A stretch of 64,000 nt of DNA, from contig NZ_LMJB01000008.1 in assembly GCF_001429765.1 (NCBI RefSeq), forward strand, positions 352,804 to 416,803, read 5' to 3'. How positions within the stretch are numbered: position 1 is the stretch's first letter; every line of letters starts with the position of its first letter. Of this stretch, positions 18,332 through 27,918 are shown piece by piece. This stretch comes from Flavobacterium sp. Root901. Its GTDB lineage: Bacteria > Bacteroidota > Bacteroidia > Flavobacteriales > Flavobacteriaceae. The notes beneath the pieces are model-generated. The model was not told the origin of the DNA, ran no database searches, and saw only the letters and a program-made list of their open reading frames with translations. The position numbers and the translations under genes were made by a program.

Positions 18332-21103
18332 ATGAATATTTATAAGGATTATATCCAAGAGATTGAAGAACGTAAAAATCTGGGACTTCACCCAAAACCA
18401 ATTGACAGTGCTGAATTATTAAGCGAAATTATTGGACAAATCAAAGATTTAGATAACGAGTACAGAGAAGATTCTCTTAAGTTTTTTATTTACAATACAT
18501 TACCAGGTACTACAAGTGCAGCTGGTGAAAAAGCTAATTTCTTAAAAGAAATTATTTTAGGGCAGTCAGTAGTAAAAGAAATTACTCCGGCTTTTGCGTT
18601 TGAATTGCTATCGCATATGAAAGGCGGACCTTCTATTAAAGTACTTCTTGATTTAGCTTTAGGCAATGATGAAGCTATTGCAAAAGAGGCTGCAAAAGTT
18701 CTTAAAACACAAGTTTTTTTATATGAAGCTGATACAGATCGTTTAGTAGAAGCATTCAAAAATAATAATGCAATTGCAAAAGAAATCCTTGAAAGTTATG
18801 CTCAGGCTGAGTTTTTTACAAAACTTCCGGATGTAGCTGACGAAATTAAGGTAGTTACTTTTATTGCCGGTGAAGGTGATATCTCGACAGATTTACTTTC
18901 TCCGGGTAACCAGGCTCACTCCCGCTCAGACCGTGAACTTCATGGTCAATGTATGATTACTCCTCAGGCACAGCAGGAAATTAAAGCACTACAGGCACAA
19001 CATCCTGATAAAAGTGTAATGTTGATTGCTGAAAAAGGAACAATGGGTGTAGGTTCTTCAAGAATGTCAGGTGTAAATAACGTGGCTCTTTGGACAGGAA
19101 AACAAGCAAGTCCGTACATTCCATTTGTTAATATTGCTCCAATCGTTGGTGGAACAAATGGTATTTCACCAATTTTCCTAACTACTGTTGACGTTACCGG
19201 CGGTATTGGTTTAGACCTTAAAAACTGGGTAAAAAAACTTGATGAAAATGGTAATGTTATTCGTAACGAAAATGATGAGCCAATTTTAGAGCAAACTTAT
19301 TCTGTTGCTACGGGTACTGTTCTTACAATTAATATTAAAGAGAAAAAATTATATAACGGAGATCAGGAATTAATCGACATTTCTAAAGCGTTTACGCCTC
19401 AGAAAATGGAATTTATTAAAGCCGGAGGTTCGTATGCTATTGTGTTTGGTAAAAAACTTCAAACATTAGCAGCAAAAATCTTAGGTGTTGAAGCTCCATT
19501 AGTATATGCTCCGTCAAAAGAAATTTCACACGAAGGACAAGGTCTTACTGCGGTAGAAAAAATCTTCAACAAAAATGCTGTTGGTATAGCTCCGGGTAAA
19601 GTTTTACATGCTGGTTCTGATGTTCGTGTAGAAGTTAATATTGTAGGTTCTCAAGATACTACAGGACTTATGACAGCTCAGGAATTGGAGTCTATGGCAG
19701 CGACCGTTATTTCTCCAATTGTGGATGGTGCTTACCAATCAGGTTGCCACACAGCTTCTGTATGGGATAAAAAAGCTCAGGCAAATATTCCAAAATTAAT
19801 GAAATTCATGAACGATTTTGGTTTAATTACAGCTCGTGATCCAAAAGGCGTTTATCATTCAATGACAGACGTAATCCATAAAGTGCTTAATGATATTACA
19901 ATCGATGAGTGGGCTATCATTATTGGTGGTGACTCGCATACAAGAATGTCAAAAGGTGTTGCTTTTGGTGCCGACTCAGGAACCGTTGCCCTTGCATTGG
20001 CTACTGGTGAGGCTTCAATGCCAATTCCGGAATCTGTAAAAGTAACTTTCAAAGGAGATATGAAAGGATATATGGATTTCCGTGATGTGGTTCATGCTAC
20101 ACAAGCGCAGATGTTACATCAGTTTGGTGGAGAAAATGTATTCCAGGGAAGAATTATTGAGGTTCACATTGGAACTCTTACTGCTGACCAGGCCTTTACA
20201 TTTACAGACTGGACTGCAGAAATGAAAGCAAAAGCTTCTATCTGTATTTCTGAGGATGATACTTTGATCCAGTCATTGGAAATTGCAAAAGGCAGAATCC
20301 AGATTATGATTGACAAAGGTATGGATAACGATAAACACGTTCTTCAGGGATTAATTAACAAAGCTGATAAGAGAATCACTGAAATTAAATCTGCTGAAAA
20401 ACCAGCTTTAACTCCAGATGCAAATGCGAAATATTATGCTGAAGTTGTAGTTGATCTTGATCAGATTGCTGAACCTATGATTGCAGATCCGGATGTAAAT
20501 AACGTTGACGTTTCTAAAAGATATACTCACGATACCATCAGACCATTATCTTTCTACGGAGGAGAGAAAAAAGTAGATCTTGGATTTATCGGATCTTGTA
20601 TGGTGCATAAAGGCGATATGAAAATTCTTGCTCAAATGTTGAAAAATGTTGAAGCACAAAAAGGAAAAGTGGAGTTTAATGCTCCTCTTGTAGTAGCGCC
20701 TCCTACATATAATATTGTAGACGAACTTAAAGCAGAAGGTGACTGGGAAGTTTTACAGAAATACTCTGGTTTTGAATTCGATGATAATGCTCCAAAAGGT
20801 GCAGCGCGTACAGAATATGAAAATATGTTATACCTGGAGCGTCCCGGATGTAACCTTTGTATGGGTAATCAGGAAAAAGCTGCGAAAGGTGATACTGTAA
20901 TGGCAACTTCAACCCGTCTTTTCCAAGGAAGGGTTGTAGAAGATTCTGAAGGTAAAAAAGGAGAGTCGTTACTTTCTTCTACACCGGTTGTAGTTTTGTC
21001 TACAATTTTGGGCAGAACTCCAACATTAGAAGAATATACAACTGCAGTAGATGGTATAAACTTAACTAAGTTTGCGCCTTCTAATAAGCAGTTGGTTATG
21101 TAA
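18332..21103 (+). CDS. acnB: bifunctional aconitate hydratase 2 / 2-methylisocitrate dehydratase
   Basis: AcnB interconverts citrate and isocitrate in the TCA cycle and also acts on 2-methylcitrate. The 923 residues include the N-terminal HEAT-like domain that only AcnB has, the swivel domain (MGVGSSRMSGVNN, about residue 238), the GGDSHTRMSKGVAFGADSG block (about 532-550), and the Fe-S ligand pair in PGCNLCMGNQ (about 837-846). The start at 18332 (MNIYKDYIQEIEERKN) is chosen over a TTG at 18302 because a promoter element covers that region. It is directly followed by a second, different aconitase gene. Confidence 0.95.
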   Translation: MNIYKDYIQEIEERKNLGLHPKPIDSAELLSEIIGQIKDLDNEYREDSLKFFIYNTLPGTTSAAGEKANFLKEIILGQSVVKEITPAFAFELLSHMKGGPSIKVLLDLALGNDEAIAKEAAKVLKTQVFLYEADTDRLVEAFKNNNAIAKEILESYAQAEFFTKLPDVADEIKVVTFIAGEGDISTDLLSPGNQAHSRSDRELHGQCMITPQAQQEIKALQAQHPDKSVMLIAEKGTMGVGSSRMSGVNNVALWTGKQASPYIPFVNIAPIVGGTNGISPIFLTTVDVTGGIGLDLKNWVKKLDENGNVIRNENDEPILEQTYSVATGTVLTINIKEKKLYNGDQELIDISKAFTPQKMEFIKAGGSYAIVFGKKLQTLAAKILGVEAPLVYAPSKEISHEGQGLTAVEKIFNKNAVGIAPGKVLHAGSDVRVEVNIVGSQDTTGLMTAQELESMAATVISPIVDGAYQSGCHTASVWDKKAQANIPKLMKFMNDFGLITARDPKGVYHSMTDVIHKVLNDITIDEWAIIIGGDSHTRMSKGVAFGADSGTVALALATGEASMPIPESVKVTFKGDMKGYMDFRDVVHATQAQMLHQFGGENVFQGRIIEVHIGTLTADQAFTFTDWTAEMKAKASICISEDDTLIQSLEIAKGRIQIMIDKGMDNDKHVLQGLINKADKRITEIKSAEKPALTPDANAKYYAEVVVDLDQIAEPMIADPDVNNVDVSKRYTHDTIRPLSFYGGEKKVDLGFIGSCMVHKGDMKILAQMLKNVEAQKGKVEFNAPLVVAPPTYNIVDELKAEGDWEVLQKYSGFEFDDNAPKGAARTEYENMLYLERPGCNLCMGNQEKAAKGDTVMATSTRLFQGRVVEDSEGKKGESLLSSTPVVVLSTILGRTPTLEEYTTAVDGINLTKFAPSNKQLVM

Positions 21104-21124
21104 TCTAACGATTATTAATATTTC

Positions 21125-21153
21125 AAAGCCCGAGTGATAAACTCGGGCTTTTT
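21125..21153 (+). terminator. terminator after acnB
   Basis: AAAGCCCGAGT and ACTCGGGCTTT form a perfect 11-pair hairpin with a T-run, so the two aconitase genes are probably separate transcripts. Confidence 0.9.
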
Positions 21154-21225
21154 CTTTTATAGCTTTTCTATTTTTTGTAACTTGTCATGTTCAAATAAAA
21201 TAGAAACAAAAACAATTATAAACTT

Positions 21226-23490
21226 ATGGCTTTTGATATTGAAATGATTAAAAAAGTGTATGAGAACATGCCAGGCCGTGTTGATAAAGCACGCGAAATT
21301 GTTGGTCGTCCACTTACTTTAACGGAGAAAATTTTGTACAATCACCTTTGGGATGGAAATCCAACGAAGGCATTTGGAAGAGGAGTAGATTATGTTGATT
21401 TTGCACCAGATCGTGTTGCTTGTCAGGATGCAACTGCTCAAATGGCATTATTGCAATTTATGCACGCCGGTAAATCTAAAGTTGCAGTTCCTACAACAGT
21501 ACACTGCGATCACTTGATTCAGGCAAAAGTTGATGCTGCAACCGATTTAGCCAGAGCAAAAACACAAAGTAACGAAGTTTTCGATTTCTTATCGTCAGTT
21601 TCTAATAAATACGGAATTGGTTTCTGGAAACCAGGAGCCGGAATTATTCACCAGGTAGTACTTGAAAATTATGCTTTCCCGGGCGGAATGATGATTGGTA
21701 CTGATTCGCATACCGTAAATGCAGGCGGATTAGGAATGGTTGCCATTGGTGTTGGTGGTGCCGATGCTGTAGACGTTATGTCCGGTATGGCTTGGGAGCT
21801 TAAATTCCCAAAATTAATTGGAGTAAAATTAACTGGTAAATTATCAGGATGGACGGCTCCTAAAGATGTTATTCTTAAAGTTGCCGGTATACTTACTGTA
21901 AAAGGTGGTACTGGTGCTATTGTTGAATATTTTGGTGAAGGTGCAACAGCAATGTCTTGTACTGGTAAAGGGACTATTTGCAATATGGGGGCAGAAATTG
22001 GAGCTACAACTTCAACTTTTGGTTATGATGATTCCATGAGCCGTTACCTGCGTTCTACCAACAGAGCCGATGTGGCCGATGCTGCTGATAAAGTAGCTCC
22101 TTACTTAACCGGTGATCCTGAGGTTTATGCTGACCCTGAGAAATATTTTGATCAGGTTATCGAAATCGATTTGTCAAAATTAGAACCGCACTTAAACGGT
22201 CCTTTTACTCCGGATTTAGCTACCCCAATTTCTAAAATGAAAGAGGAAGCAATCAAAAATAACTGGCCGTTGCAAATTCAGGTTGGTTTAATTGGTTCTT
22301 GTACAAACTCTTCTTACGAAGATATTTCGCGTGCAGCTTCATTGGCAAGACAGGTTGCTGCTAAAAATTTAAAAACAAAAGCTGAATTTACAATCACTCC
22401 GGGTTCTGAAGTAGTACGTTCTACAATAGAAAGAGACGGATTTATTGATACTTTCCATAAAATTGGAGCCACTGTTTTTGCTAACGCCTGCGGACCATGT
22501 ATTGGTATGTGGGATAGAGAAGGAGCAGAAAAAGAAGAAAGAAATACCATTGTTCACTCTTTCAACCGTAACTTCTCAAAACGTGCCGATGGTAATCCTA
22601 ATACGTTAGCTTTTGTTGGTTCTCCGGAATTAGTAACGGCAATGGCTATCGCCGGCGATTTAGGTTTTAATCCATTGACAGATAAATTAATAAACGAAGA
22701 CGGTGAAGAAGTAATGCTGGATGCCCCAACCGGAGACGAACTTCCTGCAAAAGGGTTTTATGCCGAAGATCCGGGATTTCAGGCACCTGCCGAAGATGGT
22801 TCAGGTGTTCAGGTTGTCGTAAATCCTGCATCAGAACGTTTGCAATTATTAGCTCCGTTTGATGCCTGGGACGGTAAGAATATTACAGGTGCCAAATTAT
22901 TAATCAAAGCATTCGGAAAATGTACGACTGACCACATTTCAATGGCAGGTCCATGGCTGCGTTTCCGCGGACACTTAGATAATATTTCTAATAATATGCT
23001 GATTGGGGCAGTAAATGCTTATTACCAAAAAACAAACTCGGTTAAAAATCAATTAACAGGACAATATGATGCTGTACCTGCAGTTGCTCGAGCCTACAAA
23101 GCGGCTGGAGTTCCTTCAATTGTTGTTGGAGATCATAATTATGGCGAAGGTTCATCTCGTGAGCATGCTGCCATGGAGCCTCGTTTCCTAGGAGTTAAAG
23201 CGGTATTAGTAAAATCTTTTGCTCGTATTCACGAAACTAACCTTAAAAAACAAGGTCTTTTAGGATTGACTTTTGCAAATGAAGCAGATTACGATAAAAT
23301 TCAGGAAGATGATACAATTAACTTCCTTGATTTAACCGAATTTGCTCCGGGAAAACACTTAACATTAGAATTTGTTCACTCAAATGGTACAAAAGATATT
23401 ATTTTGGCTAACCATACATACAACGAAGGACAAATTGGATGGTTTGTAGCAGGTTCTGCACTAAACTTAATAGCAGCCGGAAAAGCTTAA
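21226..23490 (+). CDS. aconitate hydratase, AcnA/mitochondrial type
   Basis: This is a second enzyme for citrate-isocitrate interconversion, from the branch that resembles mitochondrial aconitase. At 754 residues it matches that branch. Visible motifs are TDSHTVNAGGLGMVAIGVGG (about 163-182), the first Fe-S cysteine in GSCTNSS (about 357), the other two in ACGPCIGMW (about 421-425), and the swivel-domain HNYGEGSSREHAAMEPRFLG (about 640). All cluster ligands are present. It lacks the AcnB N-terminal domain, so the tandem pair is not a duplication. I leave the symbol blank because acnA and acn are both used for this type. Confidence 0.93.
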   Translation: MAFDIEMIKKVYENMPGRVDKAREIVGRPLTLTEKILYNHLWDGNPTKAFGRGVDYVDFAPDRVACQDATAQMALLQFMHAGKSKVAVPTTVHCDHLIQAKVDAATDLARAKTQSNEVFDFLSSVSNKYGIGFWKPGAGIIHQVVLENYAFPGGMMIGTDSHTVNAGGLGMVAIGVGGADAVDVMSGMAWELKFPKLIGVKLTGKLSGWTAPKDVILKVAGILTVKGGTGAIVEYFGEGATAMSCTGKGTICNMGAEIGATTSTFGYDDSMSRYLRSTNRADVADAADKVAPYLTGDPEVYADPEKYFDQVIEIDLSKLEPHLNGPFTPDLATPISKMKEEAIKNNWPLQIQVGLIGSCTNSSYEDISRAASLARQVAAKNLKTKAEFTITPGSEVVRSTIERDGFIDTFHKIGATVFANACGPCIGMWDREGAEKEERNTIVHSFNRNFSKRADGNPNTLAFVGSPELVTAMAIAGDLGFNPLTDKLINEDGEEVMLDAPTGDELPAKGFYAEDPGFQAPAEDGSGVQVVVNPASERLQLLAPFDAWDGKNITGAKLLIKAFGKCTTDHISMAGPWLRFRGHLDNISNNMLIGAVNAYYQKTNSVKNQLTGQYDAVPAVARAYKAAGVPSIVVGDHNYGEGSSREHAAMEPRFLGVKAVLVKSFARIHETNLKKQGLLGLTFANEADYDKIQEDDTINFLDLTEFAPGKHLTLEFVHSNGTKDIILANHTYNEGQIGWFVAGSALNLIAAGKA

Positions 23491-23511
23491 TTTTAAGATT
23501 TACATATAACC

Positions 23512-23540
23512 AAACGCTCTGTGAAAACAGGGCGTTTTTT
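23512..23540 (+). terminator. terminator after the second aconitase gene
   Basis: AAACGC-CTG and CAG-GCGTTT form an interrupted hairpin with a run of six Ts. The 350-base gap that follows has only the promoter element at 23770. Confidence 0.75.
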
Positions 23541-23769
23541 ATTTTTATTTTGTGATTTAGGTGATAATCCAAACAAAATACAAAATAGTTTTTTACAAGT
23601 TTTAAAGTTAAGTTATTTTTGTTTTTTATAAAATTAGTGATAATTCTTAAAAAACTGCGGTTCAAAAAGTTGGCTCAATTTTTAAGCTGAGCCTGTTAAT
23701 TTGAAGTAAATTAGTTGTTAAAAAAGGTGCATTTTTTAGTTTAAACAATTAAATTCGCCTTTTAGGTAA

Positions 23770-23777
23770 TATATTTG
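23770..23777 (+). promoter_or_regulatory. -7 element upstream of the LysM-NlpC gene
   Basis: TATATTTG matches TAnnTTTG 63 bases before the ATG at 23841; the -33 region is only weakly T-rich. Confidence 0.45.
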
Positions 23778-23840
23778 TGCTTTTCGAGTTTAAATTATTA
23801 TCTAACTTAAAAAAGGATTAATAAACTTTAATAGGTAAAT

Positions 23841-24983
23841 ATGGTTTTTAGATTAATTATAGTATTGTTTTTTTTCAGTGTTGGGGCTTTTTCTCAGGAA
23901 AAATTTATCAAACATAAAATTTCAAAAGGAGAAAACCTTACAGTAATTGCTAAAAAATACGGCTTAAAAGCCAAAGATATTAAAGATGCCAATCCCGATG
24001 CTCCTAAAGTTTTAAAACTCAATTCAATTTTATTAATTCCCAATAAAAACTCGAAGTCCGGGCAAAATTCACCTGCTGTTGCAAATAATACTTCTGGCCT
24101 GCACGAAGTTTTACAAAAAGAAACACTTTGGGGAATTTCTAAGAAATACAATGTTTCTGTAGATGATTTAAAAAAAGCAAATCCTGCACTGGAAACAGAA
24201 GGGCTGAAAATACGACAACAAATCGTTATTCCGTCTGCTAATTCGATTGCAGTTTCTGAAAATTCTGCTAAAAATGCGGATGCTGAAAAGCAGGAAACAA
24301 TTCAATCTACTGATGTTGAAGTTGCAGTAGAAGTACAGCCGAAAGAAACAAAATATGCGATTGCCAAAAAATACGGTATAACTGTAAAAGAATTAGAAAA
24401 GCAAAATCCATTTATAAAAGGAAAACTCCCGGTTGGATATGTTTTAAAAATAAAGACAACCAAAGAAATAGCAGATGCTGTAAATGCAGCAAATTCTCCT
24501 CAGGCTCCAATACAAGAAGCATCAGCTTCTTCGACTCAAATTGCAGATAATCCGGTTGTTAAAAAAGATTCCACTTTTGTTTATTATGGAAATCATGCCG
24601 ATTTAGCTGATCAGTTGATTTCAAATGCAACAGAAAATATAGGGACCCGTTATCGTTCCGGAGGAACCACAAAGGCAGGTTTTGACTGTTCCGGATTAAT
24701 GTTCTGCACCTTTGGAAATTTTGATATTAAGCTGCCAAGAAGTTCAATTGAACAATCTCGTATTGGAACAAAAATTACTTCAACGGAAGCGCAAAAAGGA
24801 GATTTGATTTTCTTTAAAACCAACGGAAGACGCCATATTAATCATGTTGGAATGGTGGTTGAAAATGTAGATGGTGAAATAAGATTCGTTCATTCTTCGA
24901 CCCATGGAGGCGTTATGATTTCTTCTACAAAAGAGCCTTATTATCAAAGAAGTTTTTCGCAGGTAAACCGTATTTTACAATAA
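23841..24983 (+). CDS. secreted LysM / NlpC-P60 peptidoglycan hydrolase
   Basis: The protein probably cuts cell-wall peptides (gamma-D-Glu-diaminopimelate type bonds) during growth. It is 380 residues with a signal peptide (cut near SVGAFSQ), then three LysM peptidoglycan-binding repeats (about 22-68, 88-130 and 152-200), an Ala/Pro/Ser linker, and a C-terminal NlpC/P60 domain. The catalytic Cys283 sits in FDCSGL and the His in HINHVGMV (His332 or His335); a further His lies in HSSTHGG. The third LysM lacks a good start of the module and is weaker. Its stop overlaps by nine bases with the convergent response-regulator remnant. Confidence 0.92.
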   Translation: MVFRLIIVLFFFSVGAFSQEKFIKHKISKGENLTVIAKKYGLKAKDIKDANPDAPKVLKLNSILLIPNKNSKSGQNSPAVANNTSGLHEVLQKETLWGISKKYNVSVDDLKKANPALETEGLKIRQQIVIPSANSIAVSENSAKNADAEKQETIQSTDVEVAVEVQPKETKYAIAKKYGITVKELEKQNPFIKGKLPVGYVLKIKTTKEIADAVNAANSPQAPIQEASASSTQIADNPVVKKDSTFVYYGNHADLADQLISNATENIGTRYRSGGTTKAGFDCSGLMFCTFGNFDIKLPRSSIEQSRIGTKITSTEAQKGDLIFFKTNGRRHINHVGMVVENVDGEIRFVHSSTHGGVMISSTKEPYYQRSFSQVNRILQ

Positions 24984-25376
24984 ATAACTTTTAAGAATTT
25001 GTTTTTTAAACTCTTCAATAGGAAAGGGTTTATTTAAAAAATCGACAACATATTCATTTTTATTTATCCGCTCAATTTCATCCTGATCCAAAGTTGAGGA
25101 TACTACATAAATTTGAATTTCTTTTTTAATTTCTTCGTTTAAGGTTTGAAAAATATCTAAAAACTCAAAACCATTCATTATAGGCATTTGGATGTCTAAT
25201 AAAATGATTAGGGAATGGCAGATTTTTTTATTTTTAATAATCCACTGTAAGCCTTATAATCCATTATTTGCAACAAAAATCTGTTCTATATCAAGAACTT
25301 TTTTCAACAATTGTTTGGTAACAAGCTGATCAATTAAATTGTCATCAATTAATAAAAAAGTAGGTTTAAATGGCAT
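24975..25376 (-). pseudogene. single-domain response regulator interrupted by an in-frame TAA
   Basis: Reading the minus strand from the ATG at 25376 gives a normal receiver start (MPFKPTFLLIDDNLIDQLVT) up to NNGL, then a TAA stop at 25254-25256. The same frame then continues, GLQWIIKNKK, with the phosphoacceptor Asp in LLDIQMPIMNGF and the conserved Lys in NKPF, to a stop at 24975. The expected text is NNG-L-E-G-L-Q, so a single GAA-to-TAA change explains it. Total length without the stop would be 133 residues, normal for a CheY-like protein. The ATG overlaps the end of the upstream histidine-kinase gene by 11 bases, so they are partners. A sequencing error is possible. Confidence 0.8.
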
Positions 25377-26799
25377 AAGAAGCGGGTATTGTTACAACAA
25401 ATTTACTTCCGATATTGCTTTCAGAAAATACAGAAATATTTCCTTTGATATTTTCTACAGCTTCTTTTGCAATATAAAGTCCCAGTCCTGATCCTTTATT
25501 TTTGTTGGTTCCAAAATACATTTCAAAGATGTAATCCTTGCAGTCATCTTGAATTCCAATTCCATTATCTGATACTTCAATCTTGTTGCATCCTTCATGA
25601 ATGTAAGTTTTAATAGAAATAAACATTTCTTGTTTAGTGTTATCAGCATATTTGATAGCGTTAGAAAGTAAATTGCTGATAATAATCCTTAAACGTAAAC
25701 CATCACTCTCAATTTGATCAACTAATAATTCCTGTTTAAAAGTTATTTTGCTGGCATTTTCAATATGCATTAACTGTGAAATAGCTTCATTAAAAATCTC
25801 CTGTAGACTTACAGGTTCCATAATAACTTGTTTTCTTTTATTTTTAGAATAATCAATAATGTCACTTATAAATTGGTCCTGCTTGGCGAGGCTTTTATGC
25901 ATTAATTGCAGGTAATCTTTTATTTGATTAACATCATCTTCTAATTGAGTAATTTCAATTAAACCTTTTAAAGAAGTAATAGGGGATCTTAAATCATGAG
26001 ATGCGCTGTACACAAACCGATCAAGTTCATGATTAACTAATATTAAATTTTCATTTTTAACCTCAATTTCTTTTTTTGAAATGATGAGGCGTTTGACCAT
26101 GATCGAATAATAAGAGCAGACACTTAATATAATAATTAGGGTAAAAATGACATTGGTTAAAATTAAAAGATTCTTTATTTCACGTGTTCCCTGACCCAGA
26201 GTATTGGAAAAATTACGCTCATTAATAGTAAGTTTGTCACTAATACTGCTAATTTGGTGAAGGAATTTTTTCTGGTCAGCAGTTGTTAATGTATTATGCA
26301 TGATTTTTGCATTAATTTGTGTTCCAATAATGAAAAGCTTTTCTATTAAAAGATCGCCCTGTTCCCATTCGTGAATAGCTTTTGCCAAAAACGGCACCTT
26401 TTTGAAGTTTACAAATAACCAGACAAGATCATCAAGATCATCCCGATGATTTCTGCCGATTAAAAAACCTTTTCTTGCGACCTGATTGTCTCCGGCTTTT
26501 AAAAGTGTTTTCCGTGCAATTCCGTCTCCTTGCGGCACTTTTAATTCTTCAAGATACAACTTAAATTGATGCGGATCTTTATTGTATAAATATGTTATAA
26601 GGTGAAGTGAAGCATCTTTCTGACCTTTCGAATAATGCGATTCTCCATTTACATACGCCCGGTTTGCAGATAATATTTTGATCGTAAAAAAATTGATGCA
26701 GATTAATAATGCACATGAAATAAATACAATTAAAATAAGAATAAAAACATTGGGCAGACGCAGGTCTTTTAAAGATCGAATCTTTTCTATCATTTTCAT
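25366..26799 (-). CDS. membrane histidine kinase
   Basis: The 477-residue protein has a membrane segment at about 18-40, a periplasmic region of about 170 residues, a second membrane segment at about 211-232, then HisKA with His268 in YSASHDLRSPI and a HATPase domain with DNGIGI and GSGLGLYIAKEA. The periplasmic part has no motif I know; it is helical-looking and may be a four-helix sensor. The gene overlaps the start of the response-regulator gene, so they were co-translated. With that regulator interrupted, the kinase may now be orphan or talk to another receiver. Confidence 0.9.
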   Translation of the reverse strand: MKMIEKIRSLKDLRLPNVFILILIVFISCALLICINFFTIKILSANRAYVNGESHYSKGQKDASLHLITYLYNKDPHQFKLYLEELKVPQGDGIARKTLLKAGDNQVARKGFLIGRNHRDDLDDLVWLFVNFKKVPFLAKAIHEWEQGDLLIEKLFIIGTQINAKIMHNTLTTADQKKFLHQISSISDKLTINERNFSNTLGQGTREIKNLLILTNVIFTLIIILSVCSYYSIMVKRLIISKKEIEVKNENLILVNHELDRFVYSASHDLRSPITSLKGLIEITQLEDDVNQIKDYLQLMHKSLAKQDQFISDIIDYSKNKRKQVIMEPVSLQEIFNEAISQLMHIENASKITFKQELLVDQIESDGLRLRIIISNLLSNAIKYADNTKQEMFISIKTYIHEGCNKIEVSDNGIGIQDDCKDYIFEMYFGTNKNKGSGLGLYIAKEAVENIKGNISVFSESNIGSKFVVTIPASYAI

Positions 26800-27236
26800 A
26801 TTAGTAGGTTAATATTAATATTCGGTCTTAAATTGAGCTTGCATTATTTTTTCGTTTAAAATAGTTTTGAGGCTGACTATTAAAAAAGAATTAATAAACA
26901 ATTGTTAATGAAAATGCATAAATTTTAAGACTTATGGAGTCTTAACCAAATTTAATAAAAAATATGAATATTTTTACAAAGCACTGTTTTTTCTTGTTTG
27001 ATTTTGTTTTTTTAATTTTAATTTACTGTTTTTTAAGTATTTGTGATTTTATATTTTACTAAAAAAATAAAATTCAGCATTAAGCTACTATTATATTTGA
27101 AATAAAATATTGTATTGAAAAAAGGTTTTTTGTTTAATTCAAAAAGCTGATTATTAAGTAAGATGTTTATGTTTTTTGACTATCATTATTCTCATTTGTG
27201 CCTAAAATGACCACATCCATTTTTGCATTCAGTATT
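26800..27236. other. gap with no recognisable feature
   Basis: 437 very AT-rich bases with many T-runs. I see no open frame with coding character, no strong hairpin and no clean TAnnTTTG element. It probably includes the upstream region of the histidine-kinase gene. Confidence 0.5.
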
Positions 27237-27629
27237 TTATCGTCTTCTAGGAGCACTTCTTGTATGAGGCTGAACATACCTTCCATCTTTTCTGGTATAT
27301 CCTTTTACATGAATTGAACCTCCAGAAGAAGTGATGGTTGTTTTTTCGCTGTAATTTCTATTAGAAGAATTATAATTATTTGTAGAAAAATCTGCATTGC
27401 TGTATACTGGATTTATTACCCATCCTTTATAATTTTGCCACTTAACTTTTCGATAATTTTTTGTACTTGTATGAATGTAAGCACCATATCCTTTTGGGAT
27501 AACGGCTATTACTTCTTTTGCATCCTTAGTGCTGTAAATATTGGCATCCTCATCAATGTTTACAAAATAATAATTTGAAGAACAGGAGTTTAGTAGAGTT
27601 AATAATGTTATAAGTAAAAGCTTTTTCAT
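27237..27629 (-). CDS. small SH3-like lipoprotein
   Basis: I chose the ATG at 27629 (MKKLLLITLLTLLNSCSSNYYF) because it begins a clean lipoprotein signal with Cys at residue 16; the open frame extends 13 codons further upstream. The 130-residue product has a bacterial SH3-like segment (residues 20-75, ending GWVINPVYS), a Ser/Asn-rich linker, and a C-terminal module HVKGYTRKDGRYVQPHTRSA that recurs in many small bacterial and phage proteins. The role is probably cell-wall or envelope related, but no specific function can be given. Confidence 0.75.
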   Translation of the reverse strand: MKKLLLITLLTLLNSCSSNYYFVNIDEDANIYSTKDAKEVIAVIPKGYGAYIHTSTKNYRKVKWQNYKGWVINPVYSNADFSTNNYNSSNRNYSEKTTITSSGGSIHVKGYTRKDGRYVQPHTRSAPRRR

Positions 27630-27736
27630 AGTATTAATGTTTTTGATTTCAAATTTAAATACATTCAAAAGTTATATTTTATGGAAAACCGTAATTGAAG
27701 TTTTTTATAAAAAAGTTCTTGTGAATGAGTTTGCGT

Positions 27737-27815
27737 AAGGGATAGAGGCGGTATCCTTTTATGTAGTGAAACGGAGTAAAAGATATAGCCGAAAGCCCGA
27801 CCCGTAGGGATACGC
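27737..27815 (+). repeat. structured repeat family R1, copy A
   Basis: The core GGGATAGAGGCGGTATCC, then CTTTTA ... TAAAAG as the apical stem, then GATATAGCCGAAAGCCC, matches the reverse complements of the copies at 42404-42483 and 63461-63540. An outer pairing GCGTA (27734-27738) with TACGC (27811-27815) can close it. It lies directly upstream of the amino-acid permease gene in the same direction, so it could be part of its leader. The family is dispersed, intergenic and structured; its function is unknown to me. Confidence 0.6.
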
Positions 27816-27918
27816 CCTTAAAAAGAATTTGGAGTTCTTTAGAATTTCTAAAATTTATAACAGAAAATCTAAAATTTCAGAAAAAAGTATATCTTTAACC
27901 AACCCAAAAACCAACAAA

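Noticed and set aside
18332..23490. Aconitase pair as a recent duplication
   Set aside because: The two proteins have different domain order and lengths (AcnB versus AcnA type), so they are separate families.
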